From the NCBI GenBank assembly GCA_029876055.1, contig CM056880.1, forward strand, positions 1,860,001 to 1,924,000: DNA of 64,000 nt. Direction: 5' to 3'. Origin of the DNA: Madurella fahalii (lineage: Eukaryota; Ascomycota; Sordariomycetes; Sordariales). Made by a program: the position numbers and the translations under genes. The notes beneath the pieces are model-generated. The model did not search any database. It was not told the origin of the DNA and worked only from the letters and a program-made list of their open reading frames with translations. Shown piece after piece: positions 34,271-45,238 of this stretch; the stretch's first letter is position 1; each line of letters opens with the position of its first letter.

Positions 34271-34673
34271 CTACGTAGAGAGAGCCTTTGTTGGAGCCTC
34301 CACCTCAGCTTCCTCAGTTTTGTCCTTCGCTCCAGCTGTGCACCCGAAATTGCCACACTGATAAACCCAGTCGCAATCACATAAGTAGTAACATTCGGGG
34401 ATATTGGTCAAAGGAGTAGCTCCCTGGCAAGTTGTGCTTGCATTGCATCTTTCCCAATTCGCATCGGTGTGACAATTAAGTGCCCAATAACCCTGACGCT
34501 TCATGGGGTGATGAGCTGGATTTGGGGAGGTGTCGTCTGTCTGGATGGGTGCTGCGATGACGAGGTGCATGTTGAACCCGAGGCAAAGTAACTGGAGAGC
34601 GGAGGTGACCTAAAGAAAGTGAGTGCAGTAGTAAGGGAATGTCAAATAAGGCTCCATGGCGTTCTACCTTCAT
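34271..34673 (-). CDS. Small secreted cysteine-rich protein, effector-like
   Basis: Two exons (34668-34673 and 34271-34609; 58-nt intron, GTAGAA...TTTAG) give 114 residues. The first exon is just ATG AAG. Splicing produces a good signal peptide (MKVTSALQLLCLGFNMHLVI). A short propeptide ends in Lys39-Arg40, a Kex2 site, so the mature chain would start QGYWALNCHT and have 74 residues with eight cysteines (a CDCDW motif and CGNFGC among them). I recognise no family. Signal, Kex2 site, small size and even cysteine number suggest a disulphide-bonded secreted protein such as an effector or antimicrobial; this is inference. It could instead start at the ATG at 34570, but that loses half of the signal peptide. 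Confidence 0.65.
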
Positions 34674-35030
34674 GGCTAGGCCTCGAAAGTGAAAGAATAA
34701 ATAGGTTACAATGGAATGTGTTTTCTGTGGCGTGCTGGGAATACGATGCTTGATTTGCCTAATACACAAAATGGAAAGATCAGGACGGATAGTCGAAAAG
34801 AAGCGATCTATATACGTTATAGACGTTTCATTCAATATTGCAAAGTTGAATCGGATTCCCCTTCGACGACCGACGACGGTGTTTTGCCTCCATCAGACAT
34901 CAAACCGCGACCACATAGCTTGCCGTGATTGTTCCCCAATGGCCAACAGACATGCTGGTGATGTTGGCTTTCTTCTTTGATGATAATGCATTGTGCGAGT
35001 CCAACCTCCTGCCTGTTTTAAGGCTATACC

Positions 35031-35067
35031 TGGACCAACAACTTACAGTTGGGCCGGATAATACCTC
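35031..35067 (+). repeat. Direct repeat copy 1 (37 bases)
   Basis: It begins GGACCAACAACTTACAGT and ends GGATAATACCTCT. It matches the copy at 35198-35234 at 34 of 37 positions. The function is unknown. Confidence 0.8.
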
Positions 35068-35197
35068 TGCTGTTGGTTCAGATATAGCTTTTAAGACCGC
35101 TAATAAGGCATGCAGTTGCGCTGTATACCCCGCACTTGGGGGCTGTGTGCTATGTGCGTGCGTAATTTTCTCGGTCCTTGAGGACAGGCGACATTCG

Positions 35198-35234
35198 GGA
35201 CCAACAGCTTAGAGTAGGGCCGGATAATACCTCT
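35198..35234 (+). repeat. Direct repeat copy 2 (37 bases)
   Basis: It begins GGACCAACAGCTTAGAGT and ends GGATAATACCTCT, the partner of the copy at 35031-35067. The 167-base spacing could mark an old tandem duplication or a small element's ends. Confidence 0.8.
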
Positions 35235-35515
35235 ATCTGCTGTACCAGAATGCAGGCACACACAACCCACTAATTGGCCTGTACCCATGGTGATATCTGA
35301 CAAATCCATTATGAAGAAATGTACTGGGAAGCGGGGTAAGCTAGAGTGTCTTACAAAAGAGTAAAGAATTGAAAGTCGTACAGCAACATATAAACAATCT
35401 CACTTCTGGACACTCATTGTCTAGTACAAAGCCGAAGAATACAATCGCATGCACACTATTTCATCGCCAAGGAGTCAACTCTGCCAACAACCCACCCTTT
35501 GCAGAACATGAAGCA

Positions 35516-35944
35516 ATGAACACTGAGAACGTCCAGCCGCAGCCGCCCGGTGGCCAGCTACCCATGGGGCCACCTATCCAGTCGTGGACAGTGGACGGGT
35601 ACCCCATTGTCGATGGCAAATACCTCGATCTAAGTACAGGAGAGATTAAGACGCACGAGGGCCTCTTGACCGGCGGGCCGCCGTCACTGGCCGTTTACTG
35701 GCATAACAAACTTCCCAAGCATCAGGAACAGCCATTCTATGCTGTTTCCGCTTTCAGTCAGATTAGCGTGACTGATTACCTGACCCGGATTGGCGACTTA
35801 CTCAGAACGGGCATCTGTACTGTGGACTCCCTGAATGCAACCAAGTACTCAGTCAACCTAGTTATTCTAACTCAGCTCTCGCGGAACGAGTTCGAAGAAG
35901 CTCTTCTAAGGCATGGACTTCTGTACTCTGGGTCGAACTCATAA
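35516..35944 (+). CDS. Hypothetical protein near NLR-type relic
   Basis: A single open frame gives 142 residues from the ATG at 35516. The frame is open further upstream but without protein-like composition. Sequence features are a Pro/Gln/Gly-rich start (ENVQPQPPGGQLPMGPP), then WTVDGYPIVDGKYLDLSTGE, AVYWHNKLPKHQEQPFYAVS and an Ile/Leu-rich end (VNLVILTQLSRNEFEEALL). Codon use is GC-biased at third positions, as in the confirmed genes. There is no signal peptide, no known domain and no membrane helix. An intron-like GGTAACG...CCATAG follows the stop, so a longer gene joined to the ankyrin-type relic downstream cannot be excluded. Confidence 0.45.
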   Translation: MNTENVQPQPPGGQLPMGPPIQSWTVDGYPIVDGKYLDLSTGEIKTHEGLLTGGPPSLAVYWHNKLPKHQEQPFYAVSAFSQISVTDYLTRIGDLLRTGICTVDSLNATKYSVNLVILTQLSRNEFEEALLRHGLLYSGSNS

Positions 35945-36064
35945 GCTGGACGCTTCTTATCTAGCCGCAGTATGAGCCAAGGTAACGATATCCTCTTGAC
36001 CCGCTTTCTCTCCTGCTTGTCCTGCTGACTATGTTGCATCGTTTGTACCATAGTGGGCTAGGTC

Positions 36065-36437
36065 TCTCGCTCGGCTGATCGAGATAGTGAAAGGGGAGAC
36101 TCAACCGATTTTAACTACGTCGATACATCCGGCGTAACACCACTTGAGCAAGCTATTCGATCGGGATATTCAAATGTCGTTTCGGTTTTACTAGACCTCG
36201 GCGGGAAGGCGACTACACGAGTTTTAGAGGCGGCGGCTAGGAATTGGGAGAGTGGCAAGGACGTGATGGCGCTGCTTCTCGACCGGCGGGGCGACGAGAT
36301 CACCTAGACACCAGGGGAAGTACAAGCAGGCAGAGGCAACATATCGACAGGCGCTGGAGGGTTATGTGAAGATGCTCGGTGGTGAACATCCTAACACAGT
36401 AATCTGTAGGAACAATCTGGCGGCCTGCGTGGGATAG
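36065..36437 (+). pseudogene. Relic of ankyrin/TPR repeat protein (NLR/STAND type debris)
   Basis: Two adjoining blocks each lack the rest of a gene. Block one (to the stop at 36305-36307) reads VDTSGVTPLEQAIRSGYSNV, then VVSVLLDLGGKATTRVLEAA, then ARNWESGKDVMALLLDRRGD. The first part is ankyrin-like; the second resembles the repeat found next to NACHT and ankyrin modules in fungal NLR-like proteins. Block two (36314-36437) reads GKYKQAEATYRQALEGYVKM and LGGEHPNTVICRNNLAA, a kinesin-light-chain-type TPR, and ends in a stop. Intact genes of this class have many repeats plus a NACHT or NB-ARC core, none of which is seen here, so this is a remnant. Family assignment is by motif likeness. Confidence 0.65.
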
Positions 36438-38645
36438 TAGGGTTTATAGCCTTAGAACTGACGTAAAGCCGTGTTCATATTTGAGGTACTTGGCGTTCAC
36501 GATACCATGTACGGTATACGCGTACAAGTTCCCTGCACAGTTGTAACGAAGTCCTGTACATGTCCTCGCGAGGGGTCGTCAGGTTTGAAGCACGCTACGC
36601 CTGCAGCCCATCACTCGGCCGGCAGGCGGCGTACAACATACACTACTTTCCCATCCAGCCAACACACGACCATCGGTCTCCTCCGCACGTCAGGAACGAC
36701 GCGGTTGCACTAGCTGCCACCGAGTCGCGAACGTCCCAGCTGGCATCGGCACTAGCAGTTGGCAACTACCGTCAAACGGAGGATCCGTGCAGACCGGCCG
36801 CCGCCCGGAGTGGCTTTCGCCATACGGCCAGTCCGCCCAACAGCGTCCGCAGAATCGCGTTCCTGGTGTGCACTATAGAGGACCTCGTCCGACGATGGTG
36901 CTGAGGCGCCTGGAACCGACACGAGCAGCCCCTGCTGTGCGCCCACGTCCAACCCAACGCACTCGGGAACGCAGTAGCGCTAGCACACGCCTGTTGGGAG
37001 GCATAGGATGGGACTTCCTTGTCTTGCGGTCGCTTGATCAACGCGCAGGGTCGTGGCGTGGCCGTATCTACGCGCGTCCTAGCAAAGCCTGCCTAAGTAG
37101 GCTGGCGTTGATGTTGGGTAGTCTGTGCAAGGGACGCGGCAACGATATCCTTGGAGAGCGGCATCCGCTAGGACGGCTGTGGTTGCGGAGGAACAATGCT
37201 GCAGGACTGCAGGCACTGCGACTTCGCGAACAACCGTAGCTGCTACTTTGGAAACCTCCCAGGCCTTGTCACGCACAGGATGTTTCGTACCTTGTCCTAT
37301 GCGCGCCTTCTCCCGAACTATTTGCGATATGCCAGTTTGCCTGGGTTGCCCTCCCGGGAGTGCAGCGTCCCCTGGATGGGTGACGAGCTGTACCAGGTTG
37401 GGGACCTGCAGCTCGCGATCCGGTGCAGCCGCCCACAGCGTCGGAGATTTCGTAGACGGAACCGGCGAACGGCGTAGCGGCGGCCCATCCCGTGTCATGG
37501 CCCACTCGCAGCGTGGCCGACCTTCGTTCGACAGTAGGCCAGATGCACGTACCCCCCGTTCCCAGCGCGGTAGCAAGTGGTAATCTGGAGCGATTGTTCT
37601 TTCTATTATGGCGCCGCAGCGCCGCTCGGGGAAACGGCTCTCGAACACGGCGGCTGTAGTCCCAACCTTGCGTCGCGATCAGGGGGCTCTCGTCATGCCC
37701 ACCCAACATGTTTGCATGTTTGATTTAGACGAGACCAGCAGCAACACGACCAAGGTTAGGACAGTCTTTGCCTCTTGATCCTACTCAAACCACCCAAAAC
37801 CAGCCCTATACAACCCACCCTCGAAATAAAAGATGCCCTCACCGCGAATGCATTCCACGAGCCGGAGGAGGCGCTAGCGGAAGTAGGGCACGGCATGAGC
37901 CGGCATGCGGAACGGATGACACGGCTACACCAGCCCATGGCCGTGCGTCTGGCAGTGGCCCCGCCCGGCCCGTCCTCGGAACCATTGTCCACAGGTGCAC
38001 GGGTAGGTTCCGTTGCACGCGGGATTCTCTAGCTTAAGCGTCCCGTCGGGGGGGGGCGCATCATATTTGCGGCATGGTGTGGACACGCTACCGCAGATCA
38101 GCCAGCATTTGCCATTACGAATTAGTAGACTATCAGCCGGTCTAAGAATGTGCCGCGTCTCATTGATTCGCAGCTTCTTCCGCTTTACATCTCGTTTACG
38201 CTTGGTTGCCGGCTGAGGCGGCATCACCGGTGTTTGCCTGTTCACGTGTGGTCCGGAAGCAGAAACGAGAGAAGCCGGAGGATCTAAGACCCCAAGACTG
38301 AAACACCTTAGAAAGGGAATAAAGGCATCCCGTGACTATGTATTAACACTCTCGTGGTTGTATCCGCATGTCCATGTGCATACGAGATCACCCTGGTTGC
38401 TCCTCGCTTGATATAAACAAAATAAAACCGCCCGTTCGGCTGGTGGTATCCCTGATCAACAAATACACATCTAGCGAGAAAACACCCCTCTCCAGACCAC
38501 AATATCCCTCACAAGTGCTCTCGTACACAGCCAGCATACAAATCAGACTCTCTTCTTCCGCTCCCCTACAAACTACCACCTGATTATTGCTTTGCAAGCC
38601 CGAGCCGCCCCCGACTACCCCGACACTCGTCCGTCACTGCCGCCG
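36438..38645. other. GC-rich stretch with overlapping ORFs, no gene supported
   Basis: This is 2.2 kb. Between about 36560 and 37700 both strands are open in several frames (up to 189 codons, minus 37079-37648), with Arg/Pro/Ser-rich, family-free translations typical of GC-rich noncoding DNA. A minus ORF at 37925-38224 has a basic start (KRKRDVKRKKLRI) and a Cys-containing end (NPACNGTYPCTCGQWF); it may be coding, but nothing identifies it. The contrast with the TA-rich stretch at 32.6-33.8 kb is marked. Confidence 0.45.
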
Positions 38646-41637
38646 TTAACCAGCCGGTTTTATCGTCGCGGCAGGCTGCAAGCCCACGGGCCTCGCCTGC
38701 TGCTCCACCGCCTCCTCTTCCTCTTCGCCCTCCTCATAAATCTTTTCTTCCACCACCTCCCCAGGGCCCCTAACGATGGGACTAAACGATTCAACCTCCT
38801 CCACCTCCTCTTCCTCCTCCCCAACCCGCCCAACCACAACCCCTTCAAACCCCTCTTCCTCTTCCTCCTCGTCTTCATCCACCTCCTGGATCGCCATTTC
38901 CCCACTCCGCCTCCCCAACCCGCTAGCGCTCGCGCTCCGCGAATGACTGGCCGATGCCGATCCCTCTCTCCTCCCCTCCCTGGACCCTCCACCCCCGGAA
39001 GAAGCGAAGCTCAGCATGGGGCCCTTGAACAGATTCCGTTTCCGCTTCGCGAACATGACGCCGCCGCCCGAGAACGGATTCGGGCTCCCCGGCGGCTGCA
39101 TCATCATGACCGCCGCGGCGCTGCTGCCCCCAGACGACGACGACGACAAGGCAGTCCCCGGGGGGCCCTCGTTGAAGAGAGTCATCGGCGGCCCGCTGCG
39201 GTCGCGCACCAGACGTATGTTGCTCGGGAACCCGCCCGTCGTGGGTGTGGCAGGGAGCACTTTGACCGAGTGGTGCGGGCTGCGGCTGTGCTGCATGGGC
39301 GTTTTCGAGACTGAGGTCGAGACGGACCCGTTCGACGACGTCGAGCTGGCCTTGCTGTGGCTGTGGTGATGGGTCGGGTGGTGCAGGGAGCGGACCGATG
39401 ACACCGATGACGAGGTGGACTTGCGCCCTCGCAGCCCTGTCGCGCCGGATGATCGCCGTACCGTCGAACGGGGCGTCAACGGTGAGGGAGACAGCGAATG
39501 GCGCTTGTAAGAATTTGACGTGTGCATGCGCGGGACGTGGCCAGCGATGGGCGGGGTGGTTAGGGTAGGCGAGATGGGGTGCGAAGAGAGACCGCCTCGA
39601 GACGCTGATGCCGAAGCGCCCTTGGGCGTGTAGCCGTTGGCTACCACCCCCTTGGGAAGGCTGGACGTATTAACGGTCGGGCCGGAGCTGCTCGCGGGAT
39701 ACTTGCTCGTCTGCGGCCGCGGGCTGTCTTTCAGCTTGACGTCCTTCCCGCTCGCCGGCTTGGCTATTAGATTGGGTGTTGACTGGCTCCCTCGTCTGTT
39801 CGAGTTGATGTGCCGTTTTGTACTCTCGACTAGCCAGTGCGTCCAGTTTTTCCAGGTGGCGAAGATTGTGTGTGATGGCCGCTTCTTCACCTTTTTGTGG
39901 TCGCCCACTTCCGAGGCGGCGTTGGCGTCCAATGCCTCGCTTGTTGTCACTAGATGGAGCGTCGAGCCCCTCGAGCGTGCGCTGCGCAGGATTCCCTCCT
40001 TTGGCGGCGGTATCGGCTTCCGATGTCTCGAAGAGCTGACGGATCTGATCGAGTCTTTGTCGATAGGAGGCGGTGCCACTTCGCTATCCGGACTGAGATT
40101 CCCATTCGCAATCTTGGCCAGGTCGGTAAGGTCGGGCATGTCCGGGATCGTCAAGCTTGGATAGTAGCCGCTCCTCCTCTCGGTCCTGCCCCGCGTCCTC
40201 GGCGGCGGGGGATCGGATAGCTTGACGAAGTGTGTCTCCTCCACGGTCGCTAGGGCGTTGAGACGGCTCGAGGCCTGCGAAAACCGTCGCGAGTTCCGAT
40301 TTTCCGCCTCCCTCTCCTTGCGCTTCCTTTCTCTTCTCTTGGCCTTGCGCTCTTCCTTTTCGATCAGAAGCGTCCACCAGCCGGCTAGTGCGTCACAGCG
40401 CTGGGCCAGTACGTTCTCGATGACCGAGTCGATATCTACGCCGGCACTGCGCATCCGATGCAGCGTCTCCTTTTCTAGCGGCGTTGAGAAAGGCGCTGGG
40501 CGTTCGGTCTTGAGGATCTCCTGTTGCTGCTGCGCGTATTCGGCGAGGAACGGGTGGGCCAGGATATCGGGAAGTGTCGGCCGAAGCAGAGGACGCTTCG
40601 AAAGCAAGAGCTTTAGGAGGGACAGGGCGTCTGGCGGTATGTGATCCGGGTAATTGGGCTCTTGTGTCAGGATCCGGGTCCTCGTGACATTGTCGTCGTC
40701 GTCGTCGAACGGTAGCTCACCGCTGAGCAGCGCGTATAGTATGACCCCCAAGCTCCACACATCCACCTTCTCGCCGGCATATTTCTCCCCTTTGAGCATC
40801 TCTGGCGCTGAGTAGCATATTGTCCCGCAGAACGTCTGCAGGTAGTTGGCCTTGCCTTCGTATTCGCGCGTGAAGCCGAAATCGCAAAGCTTCACGTTCT
40901 CGTGCTTGTCGAGGAGGATGTTCTCGAGCTTCAGGTCTCGATGGACGCAGGACTGCTGGTGTACATAGCACACGGCACCGACCAACTGCGCAAAGATTCG
41001 CTGAACTTTATCGACGGGCAGTTTGCCGTGTTGGAGGAGGTAGTTGTACAGCTCATCGCCTGTGCAGGTTAGAACTCAATCCTGGTCGTTTGAGTAGAGC
41101 TGTCATACCTGGGCAGTATTCCAAGACCAGCCACACCAAAGTCTCTGTCACTATGACCTCGTACAGGCGGGCGATATGTGGGTGGACAAATTGACGATGG
41201 TGGTGGATCTCTCGGGCGAGGTTCGAGTCGTCCTTGTTGGCCGACTTGAGGACGACCTATCCCTAGTTGTCAGCCGTGTCAGAGGGAAGCATTGTAGCAT
41301 CGATAGCGCACCTTGGAGCCATTTGTGAGCTTGTGCGTGGCGAGATAGACTTTGCCGAACGACCCCTTGCCAATCAGCCGGCCCAGGGTATAGTTTCCGA
41401 CGGATTTAAGGTCCTTGTTCGAGAACTCGCTGTACAAGGCGGCGGTCAGTGGCTTGCGGATAAAGTATGCAATTGCATAGAGGTTGGGTTTCCTACTCGA
41501 GAAGCTCTTGGTACGACTGAGCAAGCTAGTGGACTCGAATTAGCCGCCGTGGGCATAGAATGTATGGCAAACGAAAGCTGAACACGCACCTTCGCCTTCC
41601 GCCCAAGCGCCTCGGCCTTCACCTTTGACGTCTGCAT
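38646..41637 (-). CDS. Serine/threonine protein kinase, CAMK/Snf1-like
   Basis: Four exons (41590-41637, 41312-41533, 41109-41256, 38646-41059) give 943 residues. The kinase domain spans about residues 63-320: glycine loop IGKGSFGKVYLATH, catalytic Lys in VVLKSANKD, catalytic loop CVHRDLKLENILL near residue 180, CDFGFTREYEG, TFCGTICYSAPEML and KVDVWSLGVILYALLSGELP. Several blocks (VLEYCPGDELYNYLLQHGKL) resemble a fungal group related to yeast YPL150W; that placement is inference. The C-terminal 600 residues are Ser/Pro/basic low-complexity with an acidic tail (EEEEE stretches near 38700-38900) and are probably disordered and regulatory. Introns are 49-56 nt. Confidence 0.9.
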
Positions 41638-43057
41638 CCCTCCGCGGCGTCGGGACGGAGCCCGGTCCTCATCCGCCTGCCCGGGGCGCGCGAGGCTGAA
41701 GAGGCTGGCCGTGTGTGTCCGCGGTGTCCGTCTCGGATCGCCGTTGCGTTTCGGATTGGATCAATCGTTCGAGCAGCTTGACATCAGCCCCGGGGAAAGG
41801 AGCAATTGCAACTCGTCGTGAAAGACAGTCGCGAAGCTATCCAAAAGATTCGCGAAGCCCGAGTCTGGACTAACGACAGGGTCTTGTTGGAGGAGGATCG
41901 GGAAGTCAGGGTCCGTTCAGCTGAGGCTGGATTTCGAGGAGGGGCTGTCAGAGCCCGCGTTCTCGGCTCGGCCGCGATGAGAGATGCCGGACCGACTCTG
42001 GAGCTGCTCGACGCGACGGCAACAGCGGCATTCGAGGGCTCGGAGGAGGCTAGTAGGGCGCAATTGTCGAGAGTGGAACGGGTTCGGGCAGGAAGCTCCA
42101 AAATTGTTAGCGTGATCCGCATCCAGTCGGAGCGCCGTAGGTTCTCGGCCCACAGTGGGGGTGCCGCTGTAATTAGAAAGGGGGCACTCGTGTGCTGTAC
42201 ATACTGTACACTACAGTATTGTACCGGGTGCACTATTCTGTAGGCACAGTACATACTTTTTTCTGGGCTATTGTCGTTTTGCGTGGAAACACAGTTGCCG
42301 GGTTGGATGCTGGTGCTAGGTTATTATTACTGATGCGTGGGACTCGGAAGAGTGTCAGGGGCTATTTTCTCCTTTTTCCCAGAAAGGGGAGAAAAAAAAA
42401 ATTGAGGATTTCTGCTGCCGTGCAAGGGATAGCAAAAGCCGCCCTGAAGAATTCGCAGCTCAAGACTTCCAGCGCCATGGTTGGGTGCTCGTTCCAGAAG
42501 CCGCAGGGGCGCCAAGGCCTCGGGAGCCCCAGATCGAGCGTTTTGATCTGGTGGTCTGGGACATCCCTGCATGTCGGGTGTCGGGGGGGGTGGGGCGGGC
42601 CTACATAGTATTTCTCCCAGCCACTTCCATGTCTTGCAGCGGGCGTTTTATTCGCGGTCCCTGGATGTGCATTCTTGTTATCGTCGTCTCCGGTTCGATA
42701 CGAGAGGACAAGCAACGTGGTGGTGCTGGACGCGCAAATCCGATAGCTCACATCGTCTGCCCACGCAGAACGGCGGTTCGATGCGGATGCGGGGTCACGT
42801 AGGAATTCCAGGCACTAATAGCTATTTGACTTCTACCCTTATTCTCACTGTCAACTCCCAGTTCCCGGGATGCAAGCATCATTCCGGGAGGAATGATCTT
42901 AACGATTCAACCTAAGACCTTGATCACCTGAGCACAAGTTGATCCAAATTCCGCCCAGACCCTTTCCGTTCCATGCAACCCAGCTAAAGAAACAGGAAAC
43001 AGCTTCCATCATCAAATCATAAAAAAAATCATAACCCACCATCCCAATCCCAAGGAA
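41638..43057. other. Intergenic, kinase promoter side
   Basis: This is 1.4 kb. A dyad built on TACTGTA lies at 42201-42219 with further GTACAT/CAGTACAT pieces on both sides. No gene is supported; plus and minus ORFs of up to 156 codons here overlap each other and lack domains. Confidence 0.55.
42201..42219. promoter_or_regulatory. Inverted repeat ATACTGTA-cac-TACAGTAT
   Basis: This perfect 8-base inverted repeat with a 3-base spacer lies 564 bases upstream of the kinase ATG. It shares the ACTGTA core with the GTAC(A/T)GTAC sites elsewhere in the window. Confidence 0.35.
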
Positions 43058-45238
43058 TCACCTCCCATCCTCCCTCCCCTTTCCCTTCCCCTTCCCCTTC
43101 CCTTCTCCCTTCCCCATCGGCAACCCTAACACCTCCCTCCACCGCCGGGGCTCCCACAGCACCTCAAACGCCCTCTCCTTCTTGCTGCGCAGGCCGGCGC
43201 CCGCGCCGTCGCGGTCGCCGCGCTCCAGCTCGCCCAGCCGGCTGTCGTCGTCGCTGCTGAAGCTGCTCCCGCTCGGGCTCCGGTTCAGCACCATCCGCAC
43301 CACCTGCCCGCCCCGCTCGCGCTCCTTGACCTCCTGCTGGGCGCGCTTGATCTCCTTCAGCCGGTCGTCGGCGCAGTGCAGCGCCTGGACGTCCAGGCCG
43401 GGGAAGTTGTGCTGGAGGAAGCGGCGGAGGTCCGGGAGGACCGAGGCGTCGGGCCGGTAGGTGCCCGAGTCGTTGTCGATTATGAGTTGGTAGAGGTGCG
43501 GGTCTGGCGGGGGAGGGGCCGAGGGCGGGCCGTCGCTGGGGAGGGAGGGTTCTGGGGGGTGAGTGGGTTGGTCAAGGTTGTTTTGGTGGCCGTCGTCGTC
43601 GTCGTCGTCGTCGTGGCTGCCGTTGTTGCCTTTGCTGGCGTTGTCTTTCCCGTTCCGGTTGGGTTCGGGTTCGGGTTCGGGCTGGGGCTCGGATTCATGA
43701 TAGCCAGTGGAACCGGCTCCATCATTATCCCCATCGCGGGTAACTTCAGATTCAGATCCAGGTTCGGCATCATTGTGGAGGTAATGGTGATGATGGTGGT
43801 GGTGCCGCCGGTGGACGGGATGGGCGAGCCGCCGGATCAGGAACTCGCCCGCGCAGGCAACATACGTGGCCACGTCCGCGTGCATCGTGTGCTTGCTCAG
43901 CAGGTCGATGCCGAATTCCTTGCCCGTCTCGGTGAACCGCATCAGGCCGTCGAGAGTGATGACATAGGTAAAAACGCGCCCGCCCTCATCAAAATGCGCC
44001 ATTCTCAGCAACTGCAGCGACGCTTCTTTGCTGCATGGCTCGAAGGTCCCGTACTCGGTGCCCGAGTCATAGTTGTAGATGCGGTTGTGCTGCTTGTGCA
44101 GCACCTTGTTGAGGATGCGTCCCCTGACGCCCTGCGACGAGAACATGCGACCGATCATGGGCCGGAACTCGACGTAGCGGTGGTAGAGCCTCGAAGGGAC
44201 GGGGCCCGAGAGCTGGATCTCGTTGGCTTGGAAGCTAAAACGACTCGTCAACACAACTAAACCAAGTATCAAGAGCGCCGTGATGATAACTCACTCGTAC
44301 TTCTTCGTCTGACGATCCCCTTGTTGGCCCGACGGCTCCGCATCGTCCTGCTCGCCCTTGTTCACCTTGACGCCCGTCAACCGCCCGATCATCGGGCTGT
44401 AATGCTTCACCCATGTGGTCGGCCCCACAGTGTACATCTGCGCATGTGGAGGATCCGACTTTCCCAGCACCTTGATGCTGATGTGTAGCCGCGGGGTCAC
44501 GGAACAGTCCCCGCAGAGCACCGAGGTAGCCCCCCGGACGATGTAGGCCCGCTTGCTGCCCGAACGCTTCTTGACTTCGAATATCCTCCCTTCTGGCCCC
44601 AGACCCTCCCAGTTCTCGTCCACATAGGGAACCCGAATGGTGACGTTGCCCAGTCGGTCATCGCGGTCTGGCCAGTCCTCGTCGTAGAGCCGGCACTTGA
44701 GTGTGAATCCCGACGCCGGCACGTTGGCCACAATCCAGTCATCCTCCCAGGCTGGCTCTGTGGTCCTTCTCAGAGTCCGGGTACGGTGTGTTAGCAGCGG
44801 GTCTTCCTTGTGTCGTTTTGGAATCGCAGATATTAGGGTAGCGTGCAAAAAGGGGTCGGACGATTTGAGATGGAGGTCGCCGACGGGTAGGTTGAAGGCG
44901 CGGTGGAACGTGAACTTGACAGTGTACCCTTGTGGTGCGTCGGGGAGCGGTGTCGGGTCGAAACCCCCCGGAGGCTTAGATTTGGTCTTGAGCTGCTCCT
45001 TCTTGTCGATAAGCCTCCCCTTTTGCTCATGGAGCTTCTCATGAAGGTCGCTAGTTGCGGCGGGGCGGATAACCTTGGCGCTATCGTTGCTGGTCTCCCG
45101 CGTCTTTGGTCCTTCCCCATTCTCAGCACTTTGCGGACCCGGGCCATGCTCCGGGGGCTTTCCGTGAGCGGAGCTGTTTGGTGAAGCTGTGGCGCTCGGG
45201 GTGGGGCGGGCATCGGCCATTGGATGTCCGGAAGACAT
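43058..45238 (-). CDS. C2-domain protein of filamentous fungi
   Basis: Two exons (44295-45238, 43058-44234; 60-nt intron, GTGAGT...TTTAG) give 706 residues. After a Ser/Pro-rich start comes a C2-like beta-sandwich at about residues 105-240: YTVKFTFHRAFNLPVGDLHL, KSSDPFLHATLISAIPKRHK, LRRTTEPAWEDDWIVANVPA and CRLYDEDWPDRDDRLGNVTI, with the acidic loops that bind Ca2+ and lipid. The second half (SSQGVRGRILNKVLHKQHNR, TYVITLDGLMRFTETGKEFG, HTMHADVATYVACAGEFLIR) is conserved-looking but unfamiliar to me. A His run, an Asp run (GTC repeats) and a Lys-Gly repeat (GKGEGKGKGKGKG) at the C-terminus are low-complexity. The likely place is a membrane surface; the function is unknown. Confidence 0.8.

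Larger units (their letters stand above)
34674..35515. other. Intergenic with a diverged direct repeat
   Basis: This is about 0.85 kb between the divergently placed secreted-protein gene and hypothetical gene. It holds two copies of a 37-base repeat, 167 bases apart (separate entries). No gene is supported. Confidence 0.55.

Noticed and set aside
43376..44260. 294-codon plus-strand ORF
   Set aside because: Antisense to the C2-domain gene exon 2; Val/Gly repeats simply mirror the low-complexity coding strand.
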